A stretch of 44,377 nt of DNA from Actinomycetospora straminea (GTDB taxonomy: Bacteria; Actinomycetota; Actinomycetes; Mycobacteriales; Pseudonocardiaceae): NCBI RefSeq assembly GCF_028737255.1, contig NZ_JAQZAN010000034.1, forward strand, positions 1-44,377, read 5' to 3'. The position numbers and the translations under genes were made by a program. Positions 25,884-33,793 of the stretch are shown here, piece by piece; the stretch's first letter is position 1, and each line of letters opens with the position of its first letter. The notes below the pieces were generated by a model, which had not been told where the DNA came from, ran no database searches, and saw nothing but the letters and a program-made list of their open reading frames with translations.

Positions 25884-26185
25884 GAACAGCTCCAGCGAGG
25901 CCGCTCAAGGCCGCGTGGCCGAGAAATCGAAGCGAGTCACCCGAGGCGACGCAGAACAGACGTGGCCCGCCGAGCGTGAGCCGGCCGTTCCTCCGGCTTC
26001 AAGGGCGCCGGTGGCGCCGCTGCGCGGCCGGACGAGTCCGGCCCTTGACCCCGGAGACCTCGACGGCCGGCGGCGCCCGCACGCGGGGTGGAGGCAGCCG
26101 GGACGCCTCCACCCGCCATCCGGCGGGACCCATCAACAAACAGCTGCGCGACGGACGCGGCTGACCAACCTCTGAGGAGACCGTC
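25884..26185. other. 302-bp noncoding region with stacked hairpins before ssb
   Basis: GGGTGGAGGC (26086-26095) pairs with GCCTCCACCC (26105-26114), and an overlapping CCCGCC-ATCC-GGCGGG lies at 26112-26127; both are perfect and cannot form at once. Frames through it look Arg/Pro-rich and uncoding. Candidates: terminator of the xis transcript, attenuator for ssb, or a single-strand/replication origin. I cannot choose. Confidence 0.4.
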
Positions 26186-26629
26186 ATGAACGAGACGACG
26201 TTGACCATCGTCGGGAACCTGACCGATGCCCCGGAGCTGCGGTACCTGCCCAGTGGGGCGGCTCGGGCGGGGTTCACGGTGGCGTCGACGCCTCGGCGCT
26301 TCGATCGACAGGCGGGCGAGTGGACCGACGGCGATGCGCTGTTCCTGCGTGGTGTGGCTTGGGGGCCGCTCGCGGAGCACATCGCGGAGTCGCTGAACAA
26401 GGGCGACCGGGTGGTGGTGAACGGCCGGCTTCGGCAGCGGTCGTTCGAGACCGCGGAGGGGCAGCGCCGGCAGGTGATCGAGCTCGAGGTCGACGAGCTT
26501 GGGGTGTCGCTGCGCTACGCCACGGCCCGCCCTGTGCGTGCGACATCGCCCGCCTCTGCCAGCCACGACGACAGGGCGCCGGAGATCGGGTCGGGCTCGG
26601 AGGACGAGCTGGTGGGCGGTCATGGCTGA
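26186..26629 (+). CDS. ssb: Single-stranded DNA-binding protein carried by the element
   Basis: A 147-residue SSB. The OB-fold is clear: [80 protein letters not shown]. The C-terminus is acidic but lacks the DDDIPF tip of host SSB, as in many plasmid SSBs. Start ATG 26186, SD GAGGAG. It should coat the transferred strand during mobilisation. The WhiB-like gene overlaps its end by 8 bp. Confidence 0.92.
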   Translation: MNETTLTIVGNLTDAPELRYLPSGAARAGFTVASTPRRFDRQAGEWTDGDALFLRGVAWGPLAEHIAESLNKGDRVVVNGRLRQRSFETAEGQRRQVIELEVDELGVSLRYATARPVRATSPASASHDDRAPEIGSGSEDELVGGHG

Positions 26630-27068
26630 CACGCATTGGCAGGCTCGCGCTGCGTGCCGGGGTGTCGACCCCGAGCTGTTCTTCCCCGAGAGCATTGACG
26701 AGGCGGTGGACGAGCCGCTGGTGGGCCGGCAGGTCGAGGCGGCGAAGGCGGTGTGCCGCCGCTGCCCGGTGCGCGAGCAGTGCCTGGAGGAGGCGCTGGA
26801 GCGGCTGCCGCACGGGGTCGCGGGCGGGATGACCGAGCTCGAGCGCCGACGAGCCCGCGCGCAACGCGAGCGACTCGGCGAACGCTCCGCGCCGCGCAAG
26901 CCGCAGTGGCTGGCGCTGCTCGAGGCGGGCTCCTCGCCGCCGGAGGTCGCCGCGGAGTACGGGGTGAGTGCCCGCACCGTCGCCCGCTGGGCGGCCCGCC
27001 TGCCCTCCGAGCTCGCCGCGCCGTCGACCGACCCGCCGACCAGGGTTCGGCGAGGTGGCTCCCGGTGA
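26622..27068 (+). CDS. WhiB-like iron-sulfur regulator with extra C-terminal HTH
   Basis: A 148-residue Wbl protein. The cluster ligands are Cys12, Cys45, Cys48 and Cys54 ([20 protein letters not shown]), followed by the turn HGVAGG that normally reads G-[VI]-W-G-G; here the Trp is Ala. The basic helix region is [14 protein letters not shown]. Beyond it, residues about 93-130 form a helix-turn-helix ([29 protein letters not shown]), an addition not present in standard WhiB proteins. It probably regulates the transfer genes in response to redox state. Start ATG 26622 lies inside ssb. Confidence 0.88.
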   Translation: MADTHWQARAACRGVDPELFFPESIDEAVDEPLVGRQVEAAKAVCRRCPVREQCLEEALERLPHGVAGGMTELERRRARAQRERLGERSAPRKPQWLALLEAGSSPPEVAAEYGVSARTVARWAARLPSELAAPSTDPPTRVRRGGSR

Positions 27069-27613
27069 GCGCGCTCGAGGTGAGTCGACGCGAGCGGGCG
27101 GCGTGGTCGACGCGCGCGCATGTGCGGCGGGTCGCGGTGGCCGCGTTCGACACGATCGAGCAGCAGGAGCCGGTTGAGGGCTTCCATGGGCTGTCCCGTC
27201 CGGTGCTGGCCGACCCGCTGGCCGGTGTGCGGGCTGGGCGTCTGGTCGCCGAGGTGGCGGCGGGTGCGCTGCGGGACTGGGCCCTTCGAGCCCGCGGTGC
27301 CGGACACAGCTGGGACGCCGTCGGCCAGGCCCTCGAGCTTCCCCAGGAGTCAGGGAGTTCCCGCGCGGAGGCGGCGTGGGAGTGGCTCATCGAGCACCGG
27401 CCTCCACCGCCCATGGCGAGCACCGCGCCGGGCTCGGCGGTGTGGGTCTGTACGACCTGCCGTGCCCGGGTGCGCGACAGCGGCCCGTTCGCCTCGCACC
27501 CAGACGACCGGGAGACGGGCCATCTCGCTGACTGCGCCCGCCGCGCGGCGGCGCTCGACATGTGGCGGATCGACGACGGGCGCCAGGACGAGGAGGGAGA
27601 CGGCGATGCATAG
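27065..27613 (+). CDS. Unknown element protein with Cys/His finger-like C-terminus
   Basis: A 182-residue protein starting at GTG 27065 in the stop of the WhiB-like gene (GTGA). The N-terminal half is helical (LAGVRAGRLVAEVAAGALRDWALRARGAGHSWDAVGQAL), the latter part resembling a short HTH. The C-terminal part has VCTTC, then HPDDRETGHLADC, a CxxC...H...C set that could bind zinc. Family not recognised. The overlapping junctions on both sides place it in the transfer operon. Confidence 0.7.
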   Translation: MSALEVSRRERAAWSTRAHVRRVAVAAFDTIEQQEPVEGFHGLSRPVLADPLAGVRAGRLVAEVAAGALRDWALRARGAGHSWDAVGQALELPQESGSSRAEAAWEWLIEHRPPPPMASTAPGSAVWVCTTCRARVRDSGPFASHPDDRETGHLADCARRAAALDMWRIDDGRQDEEGDGDA

Positions 27614-27953
27614 CTCTCATGGGAAGGCCTCGGTCGCGATGACGGCGGGCACGACCATGCCGCTGCTGCTGGGGATCGAACTGGTCCGCGCCGACATCGC
27701 CACCAGGGTGCTCGGGTTCGAGCTCGGGGAGGCGCCGTGCGGCGGGCCGATCACCTGGGCCCTGTTCATCGATGGGACCGTGGCCGGGCGGACCGACGAG
27801 CCGATGACCGACGACACCGCGCAGGCGTGGGCGCGCCGGATCACCGGCGAGGGCGTGGGGTTCCAGCTCGCCCACCCGGCCGGTGGCTACTGGCTGGCCG
27901 ACGCCGCCGAGCTGGTCAATCCGCCCGGTCGCGAGGGCGGGTGGTCCCGGTGA
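27606..27953 (+). CDS. Unknown 115-residue element protein
   Basis: Starts at ATG 27606, overlapping the previous gene by 8 bp, and ends in the GTGA shared with the coupling protein. It looks folded: PLLLGIELVRADIATRVLGFEL, GGPITWALFIDGTVAG, DDTAQAWARRITGEGVGFQL, AGGYWLADAAELV. No membrane span or catalytic motif is visible. Position directly ahead of the VirD4-like gene suggests a transfer accessory role. Confidence 0.65.
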   Translation: MHSSHGKASVAMTAGTTMPLLLGIELVRADIATRVLGFELGEAPCGGPITWALFIDGTVAGRTDEPMTDDTAQAWARRITGEGVGFQLAHPAGGYWLADAAELVNPPGREGGWSR

Positions 27954-29857
27954 TCACCACCGTGCTGATTCTCGGGCTGCTGGTCGGCGCCACCGCCGTG
28001 CAACTGCTGCGCGGCGCGCGCCGCTCCGCGCTCGTGTGCGCCTCAGTGGCACTGTTGCCGGCGATCACGTTGGTGCAGGCGCTGTCGTGGCCAGTACTGC
28101 TGGTCGCCGCCGCGGTCCTCGCACTGGTGGGATGGCACCGCTGGTCGCGTTCGCGGTCGATCGTGTCGCGCTGGTCGGCCCGCTCACGGCGCCGCGCCGG
28201 CGTCGCGTCCAGCCTCGATGTGGCCCGCCACGCGGGCACTCTCGCCACGCGCCGGCGGGCGGGGACGGTGCGGCCGTCGCTGGGCTCGTTGACCCGCCGG
28301 GAGGGGTGGGCGACCCCGACGTCGTCGGTGGGGGTGGAGCTGTGCCGGGTCGGGTTGCAGCGGGTGTGGTCCTCGGTCGAGGACGTGACCCTGGTCTTCG
28401 GCGGCCCACGGACCGGCAAGACCGGCTGGCTGGCCGGCCGGGTCCTCGACGCTCCCGGCGCCGCGGTGGTCACGTCCACGCGGACCGACCTGCTGGAGCT
28501 GTGCGCCCCGATCCGTCAGAAGGCGCGGGGGCCGGTGTTCGTGTTCAACCCGGTCGGGCTCGGCGGGCTGCGTTCGACGATCACCTTTGACCCGCTGACC
28601 GGCTGCACCGACCCGGTGACCGCTATGGAACGGGCCACCGACATGGTCGCGGCCACCTCGCGGGCCTCGCACGGTGACGCGGAGCGGTGGGATGCCCAGG
28701 CCCGCCGCGTGCTCGCGGCGTTGCTGCACGCGGCCGCATTGGGCCGGGGGTCGATGCGCGACGTGCTCGGGTGGGTGGCCGACAACGACCGCGCCGCCCG
28801 CGAGGTCCCCGCCCTGCTCAGAAGGTCGCAGGTGGAGACGTTCGACAAGGCGGCCGAGCAGTTCGTCACCACCAACGACCGCACCCGCACCAGCATCACC
28901 AACTCGATCATGCCCGCGCTCGGATGGCTCAACCACCCCGACGCCGCAGCCGCCGCCAGCGCCACCGACCAGCCCTTCGACGTCGAGGCGCTGTTGGCGT
29001 CGCAGGCGACGGTGTTCCTGCTGGGGGCTGAGGAAGCCGACACCGGCCCCCTGGTCTGCGCGCTAACGGGCCATATCGCCCGCGAGGCCCGCCGCCTCGC
29101 CACCACCAAGCCGGCCGGACGGCTCGATCCGCCGTTGCTGCTGGCGCTCGACGAGGCGGCGCTGATCAGCCCGGTGCCGTTGGAGAACTGGACCGCGGAC
29201 ATGGGCGGTCGCGGGGTCACGATCATCGCCCCGTTCCAATCGAGGGCGCAGCTGCTCGCGCGGTACGGCGAGCACAAGACCGCCACGATCCTGAACAACA
29301 CCGGCTCGGTGATGCTGTTCGGCGGCACCCGCGACCGCGAGGATCTGCAGTTCTCGTCGATTCTGGCCGGCGAGCGCGACGAGCGGATCACCACCACCGA
29401 CCTGCACGGGCGGGTCGCCTCGCGGACGGTGCGCAAGGTGCCGGTGCTCGCCCCGGCGCAGATCGCGAACTTGCCCGCCGGGAAGGTCGTCGTCTACCGG
29501 CGCGGCATCGCCCCAGTCATCGGCCGGGCCCGCATGGCGTGGGCCCGCAGCGACGTTCGCGCTCTGCACGCGCAGCCCGCCGTGGGCTGGCGGGGAAGTC
29601 AGCAGCGGGCGCGCGCCTGGGTCGAGGTCGGGCTTGCGGCGGTGCTACGAAGAGTTGCCGCCCCGCGCCGACACACCTGGCGCTCCCGTGTCGCGGGCCT
29701 TTGGCCGCGGATGACCATCCGACGGGACAGCACGAGCGTGCCGGCGCCGCGCCCGCCCTCGGAGGCTGGGCCGCCGCTGGTGATCGACGTCGACCCGGTC
29801 GCCCCGCCCGTCCTCGGCGACCACGACCACGGCGTGGACGAGCGGTGGCTGCGATGA
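27950..29857 (+). CDS. VirD4/TraG-type conjugative coupling ATPase
   Basis: A 635-residue type IV coupling protein. Two N-terminal membrane spans (VITTVLILGLLVGATAVQLL; LLPAITLVQALSWPVLLVAA) are followed by a basic linker. The ATPase domain has Walker A GPRTGKT (residues 152-158), DPLTGCTDP, and Walker B LLLALDEAALISP (about 395-407), with the TraM-recognition part after it (GTRDREDLQFSSILAGERDER). It should bring the relaxase-bound strand to the export channel at the membrane. Start GTG 27950 overlaps the previous stop. No other type IV secretion ATPase is seen in the window. Confidence 0.9.
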   Translation: MITTVLILGLLVGATAVQLLRGARRSALVCASVALLPAITLVQALSWPVLLVAAAVLALVGWHRWSRSRSIVSRWSARSRRRAGVASSLDVARHAGTLATRRRAGTVRPSLGSLTRREGWATPTSSVGVELCRVGLQRVWSSVEDVTLVFGGPRTGKTGWLAGRVLDAPGAAVVTSTRTDLLELCAPIRQKARGPVFVFNPVGLGGLRSTITFDPLTGCTDPVTAMERATDMVAATSRASHGDAERWDAQARRVLAALLHAAALGRGSMRDVLGWVADNDRAAREVPALLRRSQVETFDKAAEQFVTTNDRTRTSITNSIMPALGWLNHPDAAAAASATDQPFDVEALLASQATVFLLGAEEADTGPLVCALTGHIAREARRLATTKPAGRLDPPLLLALDEAALISPVPLENWTADMGGRGVTIIAPFQSRAQLLARYGEHKTATILNNTGSVMLFGGTRDREDLQFSSILAGERDERITTTDLHGRVASRTVRKVPVLAPAQIANLPAGKVVVYRRGIAPVIGRARMAWARSDVRALHAQPAVGWRGSQQRARAWVEVGLAAVLRRVAAPRRHTWRSRVAGLWPRMTIRRDSTSVPAPRPPSEAGPPLVIDVDPVAPPVLGDHDHGVDERWLR

Positions 29858-29976
29858 GCGTCAGGGGCCTCCAGACCGAGATCGACCACGACCCCAACGG
29901 CGACGGCTGCCAGCTCGCCGCGTCCGGCGACGTCCGCGCAAGGGCCGACGCCTTCAGGACCAGGAGCCCTCGATGA
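29854..29976 (+). CDS. 40-residue protein bridging virD4-like and the next gene
   Basis: ATG 29854 overlaps the coupling-protein stop (ATGA), and its own stop overlaps the next start (ATGA at 29973-29976). The product, MSVRGLQTEIDHDPNGDGCQ then LAASGDVRARADAFRTRSPR, has no recognised motif. Two perfect stop-start overlaps in a row argue that ribosomes pass through it, so it is either a true small protein or a translation bridge that keeps coupling between the large genes. Confidence 0.55.
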   Translation: MSVRGLQTEIDHDPNGDGCQLAASGDVRARADAFRTRSPR

Positions 29977-31565
29977 GCGACCAGACACCCAACAACGAAC
30001 CCGGTTCCCGCGAGGTCGTCATCACGGGCCCCGCGTGGCGGGCGCCGGAGCCGGAGCTGCCGGCTCAGCGGCTCACGACCCGGGAGCTGATCGCGCGCGC
30101 CGAGTACCTCGACCAGATCGCCCACACCGGCAGCCCCGCCGACCGTGCCGACGCGGTCCGCGAGCTCGACGCGGTGTGGGACGAAGCCGAGCGCCGCGCC
30201 GAGAGCCACCCCGCGACGAGCATGCCCGCGCAGGTCGCCGGCTACATCGGGCTGGTCCGTGAGGACGACGACTACGCTCTGGCCGCTGAGACCGCGACCT
30301 GGCGCGCCCAGCTCGACGCCCTGCTCCAACCCGTCGACATCCTCGCCGAGGACCGCGAGCCCGCCAGCATCCCGACCGCGCACGACCTCGACGCCGACCG
30401 CGCGACGGCCGACCCCGTACGGCCGTGGGGACGCGACGCCGCGCATGAACTGACCTTGGAAGAGCGAGCCGACCGGGCGCAGAGCCTGACCCAGGCCGCC
30501 GGGGTCGACGCGGCCGGCCCCGCCATTGCCACGGACCCGGACACCGACATCTACACCGACCCCACCACCGGAGACACCGTCCGTCTCGACGGCCAACCGG
30601 GCGCCCCCGCGACGTCGGCTCCGCCGTCGACGTCGGCATCGTCGGCGACGTCGACAGCTACCGAAGCGTCCGACGTCGTTGAGCTGCGCGCATCGGACGA
30701 GGCCGCCCACGAGGCAACGGGCGATTGGGACAAGGCGTCCACGATCGCCGAGCGCGACGGCTACGTCGTCTTCGACCCGGCCACCCCCGGCGGGTTCCGC
30801 GCCCTCCACACCGACGAGCGTGACGCCCTGGTCGCGGACGCCCGCACCGCACCGCCTCGGTGGACTGCTGACGATCATGAGGCCTACCTCGACAGTCGAC
30901 GTGGCGCGACCACGGCGTACAACCCGGCCGCGGAGTACGGCGACCCCGGCTGGCGTGAGCCTGCGTCCGACGCCGAAGCCGCCGCCCGCACCGCGTGGCT
31001 CGCCGAGAGCACGCCTCCTGCGCCGGGCTGGCCGAGTCGGCCCCTGACCCCGGTCGAGGACGCGCTCGCGCACGCCCAGGAGCGGGGCGTGCTGTCCAAC
31101 CGCGCGCACGACTCCGACCCCTACGCCTGGGTTGAGTACCAGCGGCTCCACGCCTTGGACCGGCTTGCGCCGCTTCCGGTCTACGACGCGCTCGACGGCC
31201 TCCCGCTCGACGAGCACGGCCAGCCCGACACCCTCGCCGGCCCGGACCGGCACGAGGGGGAGCAGGTCGCCCGCGAGCCCCGGGCCGACGAGGCGGCCTT
31301 CGACGACCGGGACGCCAGCACTCAGCGCGAGGCCCTCGACGACCCCGACCGGCTGCGCCAACGCATCGAGAACCTGCGTGACTCCCTCGCAGGAGAAGCC
31401 CAGAAGAGCGTGCCGGACGAGGACGAGCAGCGGCGCGAGCAGCTCGCCCGCTGGTACGACGACGACCACCGCGTCCAGAGCGACCCCGATCTCGACTCGG
31501 GGCAGGACACCCACAGCGGCCACAGCGGCGAAGGCGGCGCGGACGAGCTGGGGTGGGGTCGGTGA
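29973..31565 (+). CDS. Large acidic unknown protein of the transfer operon
   Basis: A 530-residue Asp/Glu/Ala-rich soluble protein. Residues 20-130 are helical (TTRELIARAEYLDQIAHTG, MPAQVAGYIGLVRED), 130-230 low-complexity, and 230-530 contain repeated acidic Pro-rich stretches (DGYVVFDPATPGGFRAL, DPYAWVEYQRLHALDRL). No membrane span, signal peptide or catalytic motif. Its size, strong acidity and place between coupling protein and relaxase suggest a relaxosome or substrate adaptor, which is inference. Start ATG 29973 overlaps the mini-gene. Confidence 0.75.
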   Translation: MSDQTPNNEPGSREVVITGPAWRAPEPELPAQRLTTRELIARAEYLDQIAHTGSPADRADAVRELDAVWDEAERRAESHPATSMPAQVAGYIGLVREDDDYALAAETATWRAQLDALLQPVDILAEDREPASIPTAHDLDADRATADPVRPWGRDAAHELTLEERADRAQSLTQAAGVDAAGPAIATDPDTDIYTDPTTGDTVRLDGQPGAPATSAPPSTSASSATSTATEASDVVELRASDEAAHEATGDWDKASTIAERDGYVVFDPATPGGFRALHTDERDALVADARTAPPRWTADDHEAYLDSRRGATTAYNPAAEYGDPGWREPASDAEAAARTAWLAESTPPAPGWPSRPLTPVEDALAHAQERGVLSNRAHDSDPYAWVEYQRLHALDRLAPLPVYDALDGLPLDEHGQPDTLAGPDRHEGEQVAREPRADEAAFDDRDASTQREALDDPDRLRQRIENLRDSLAGEAQKSVPDEDEQRREQLARWYDDDHRVQSDPDLDSGQDTHSGHSGEGGADELGWGR

Positions 31566-32287
31566 CTCGCCGCCCACCCGGGCAGCCGGGGCCCGGTGAC
31601 GGCGAGGACGCGTTCGCGCGGGTCGAGGCCCTGGCCGGGCTGGCTCGTGAGGTCGACGGGTTGCGCCGTGGCCTGGACGCCGTGATCTGCACCCCGACGC
31701 GGGTGGACGACCTTGCCCGCACCGTGGCCCAGCTCGCCGACGCCGTCGCCGCTACTCCGGCGCGGCCCGGCCCGACCGTCGCGCCCTCCTGGCTGACCGC
31801 GCCGGCCGACAGCGAAGCGCTCGCGGGTCTGGTCGAGGAGCTGTGTCGGTGGCTGCACGCGGTGTTCCTGCGCTATCCCGACGGGGTCGCGGTGCTGCCC
31901 GAGTGCTGGCTCTGGCACCCCGACGTCGTCGAGGAGCTCCTCTGGCTCCAGCACGCATGGCGCGCCGCCTACGAAGGCCGCGGCGCGTCGGTCCAGTTGG
32001 CGGGGGACTGGCACGACCGTCAACGGCCCGGGGTGGTGCGCCGGCTGAAGACCGCGGTCGGGTCCTGTTCGCGCGAGCGGCACCAGACCCGCCCCGGCTG
32101 GGCCACAGCTCCTCTTGGTGCCGCGCCGGTGCCGGGTGTCGAGGCCGCGCCGTCGATCGTCTGGTGGTGGGCCGGCGCCCGCGACCAAGCACCCCCGGAG
32201 CCGACCACCGAGGGCACGTCGACCCGCGACGGTTCGGGGATCGGCGCCGCGGCGAACGGCGCCGAGCGCGGGCGGTGGTCGCGGTGA
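31562..32287 (+). CDS. DUF4913-domain protein
   Basis: A 241-residue protein. An N-terminal coiled-coil-like segment (VEALAGLAREVDGLRRGLDAV) precedes a DUF4913 core (about 85-155): LVEELCRWLHAVFLRYPDG, LPECWLWHPDVVEELLWLQHAWRAAY, AGDWHDRQRPGVVRRL. DUF4913 proteins are common on actinobacterial plasmids and integrative elements and have no known function. Start GTG 31562 in the previous stop; ends in the next GTGA. Confidence 0.8.
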   Translation: MTRRPPGQPGPGDGEDAFARVEALAGLAREVDGLRRGLDAVICTPTRVDDLARTVAQLADAVAATPARPGPTVAPSWLTAPADSEALAGLVEELCRWLHAVFLRYPDGVAVLPECWLWHPDVVEELLWLQHAWRAAYEGRGASVQLAGDWHDRQRPGVVRRLKTAVGSCSRERHQTRPGWATAPLGAAPVPGVEAAPSIVWWWAGARDQAPPEPTTEGTSTRDGSGIGAAANGAERGRWSR

Positions 32288-32670
32288 CCGCCGCCGAGCA
32301 GGCCGAGACCCGCGCGCAGCAGCGAGCCCGCGAAGCCGCCGAGCGCGCCGAGTGGGACCGCCTGACCGCCCGCCTCGGGGTCCTATGGCCGACCTACGAC
32401 TGCTTCTGCGGCACCCTCGACGACCTGCGCCGCACCGTCGACGACCTCGAGCGCAAGGCCGGCATCCCGCCCACGCAGCGGACCACGCCCCCGGGATCGG
32501 TCCGCCGCGAGGGCGATCCAGCGGACCACGCTCGGATGGCCACCGCCCACGCCGCCCAACGCGTATCGGGTGACCTCGACCAGGACCAGAACCGCCGGCA
32601 GCAACTGGTCAGCTGGCATGCCGCCGACCGCGGCCACGAGCTCCGCGCCGACGACGCCGTTGCGGAGTGA
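32284..32670 (+). CDS. Small coiled-coil element protein
   Basis: A 128-residue protein beginning at GTG 32284 (GTGA with the preceding stop). The first 35 residues form an Ala/Arg/Glu coiled coil (AETRAQQRAREAAERAEWDRL), then LWPTYDCFCGTLDDLRRTVDDLERKAGI, another helical stretch. No family recognised. Its stop overlaps the DUF2637 start. Likely a partner of neighbouring transfer proteins. Confidence 0.68.
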   Translation: MTAAEQAETRAQQRAREAAERAEWDRLTARLGVLWPTYDCFCGTLDDLRRTVDDLERKAGIPPTQRTTPPGSVRREGDPADHARMATAHAAQRVSGDLDQDQNRRQQLVSWHAADRGHELRADDAVAE

Positions 32671-33518
32671 TGGTCATGGGCGACGACGACACCGGGCGCG
32701 TCCCGAACGCCTCGGTGACGACCGGTCCGGCGTCAGCCCGGGCGTCGAGCAGAGCGCTGCTGTGGCTGCCGGGCCTGGCGGTCGCGCTCGGCGCCGCCAT
32801 CGCCACCGCGCACGGGCTGTTCGAGGTCGCCGTCGCCGCGCGGGTGCCGAGCGGGATCGCGTGGCTCTATCCGCTGATCACTGACGGGCTCGCTCTGGTC
32901 GCCTACGGCGCCACCGCCCGCCTGCGTGACGGCGCGGCCCGCTACGCGTGGGCCGTCGTCGTCACCGCGGCCGGTCTGTCCGGGCTCGCCCAAGCCGCCT
33001 ACCTCGCCGGCGGGCCCACCGTCGAGGTCGCCCCCGCGCTGCGGTTCGGGGTCGGTGCGTGGCCGGCCGTCGCGGCCGCGGTCGTCGCCCACCTGCTCTA
33101 CCTCCTCGCCACCGCCGAGCCAGCGAATGTCGTTCAGCCTGGCAGCGTTCAACCCAGCGGCATTCTGCCCGGGCCGTTCACTGCCCCGACTGTTCAGCCT
33201 GAGGTCCTTCCGGCGCCTGTACAGCCGTCGCCGAGTAGTGCCGCTGAGCAGGGCGGCGACGGCGACACCGAGGACGGCCCGGACGACGCACCGCGGGCGC
33301 GGACCGCGTCCTCGCCGGCCCGCGACCGGGCCGAGGCCGCCGCGTCGCGGCACGCCCAGCGCCACGGCGCCTGGCCGACCGTGACCGAGCTCGAGACCGC
33401 CGCCGAAGTGTCCCGCGGCACCGCCGCCGCCGCGCTCAAAGCGCTCCGCGAGCGACCGCTGCCCCTGCATCTGATCAACACCAGCGACAACGACCCCACC
33501 GACGAGGCCCAACCATGA
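32667..33518 (+). CDS. DUF2637 membrane protein with C-terminal HTH-like segment
   Basis: A 283-residue protein matching the DUF2637 family carried on actinomycete plasmids and integrative elements (spdB-like spread proteins in some annotations). Four spans are visible: LLWLPGLAVALGAAIATAHG, GIAWLYPLITDGLALVAYG, AWAVVVTAAGLSGLAQAAYL and AWPAVAAAVVAHLLYLLA. A Pro/Gln linker of repeated VQP units leads to a C-terminal helix-turn-helix (GAWPTVTELETAAEVSRGTAAAALKAL). Start GTG 32667, with in-frame ATGs at 32670 and 32676 as alternatives. Probably acts in intramycelial spread or DNA transfer. Confidence 0.83.
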   Translation: MMVMGDDDTGRVPNASVTTGPASARASSRALLWLPGLAVALGAAIATAHGLFEVAVAARVPSGIAWLYPLITDGLALVAYGATARLRDGAARYAWAVVVTAAGLSGLAQAAYLAGGPTVEVAPALRFGVGAWPAVAAAVVAHLLYLLATAEPANVVQPGSVQPSGILPGPFTAPTVQPEVLPAPVQPSPSSAAEQGGDGDTEDGPDDAPRARTASSPARDRAEAAASRHAQRHGAWPTVTELETAAEVSRGTAAAALKALRERPLPLHLINTSDNDPTDEAQP

Positions 33519-33793
33519 CCACCCAGCAGCCGACCACGAGCAAGAACAAGACCCAAGACGAAGAGCAAGAACCAAGAACAGCAACCGACACCGATCACTA
33601 CACCGAACAGACGACAAGACACGAGCAACAAGACCCAAGAACGAAAAGATCAAGGGAAAGATCAGAAGACGCACACCTAGGCATCACGATCCGAGGGTCC
33701 GGGCCGGCCTCCGGCCGGCCCGAATGGCCGCGCGGTGCTAATCATCGCGTACGGCGACCGTTAAAGGTCTTCTCTAGGTCGTCCGGATGCTGA
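33515..33793 (+). CDS. Doubtful 92-residue polar frame, A-rich
   Basis: ATG 33515 overlaps the DUF2637 stop (ATGA), which favours translation. The product is Lys/Glu/Thr/Gln-rich at first (TTSKNKTQDEEQEPRTATDT) and its last 35 residues run through a GC hairpin and into the relaxase start. The first 150 bp are strikingly A-rich on this strand compared with everything around. It may be a short disordered protein, or a noncoding segment of the transfer origin read by chance. Confidence 0.3.
   Translation: MTTQQPTTSKNKTQDEEQEPRTATDTDHYTEQTTRHEQQDPRTKRSRERSEDAHLGITIRGSGPASGRPEWPRGANHRVRRPLKVFSRSSGC
33701..33721. other. GC hairpin before the relaxase, candidate oriT landmark
   Basis: GGGCCGGCC-TCC-GGCCGGCCC, a perfect 9-bp stem, lies 66 bp before the relaxase start. 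A less GC-rich segment (33735-33786, with CTAATCATCGCG and TTAAAGGTCTTCTCTAGG) follows. oriT sites of MobF systems usually lie next to the relaxase gene and have a hairpin beside the nick. No T-run follows, so a terminator is less apt but not excluded. Confidence 0.4.

Noticed and set aside
25915..26175. A possible 86-residue gene before ssb
   Set aside because: No SD, Arg/Pro-rich content, and it runs through the paired hairpins.
27950..29857. TraB/FtsK-type double-strand DNA pump
   Set aside because: Two N-terminal spans, Walker A of the GPRTGKT form and the TraM-recognition tail fit VirD4/TraG, and a MobF relaxase gene follows, so single-strand transfer is implied.
29517..31577. A 686-codon minus-strand frame across the transfer operon
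   Set aside because: Antisense to the overlapping sense genes, no SD at its start and no protein-like pattern.
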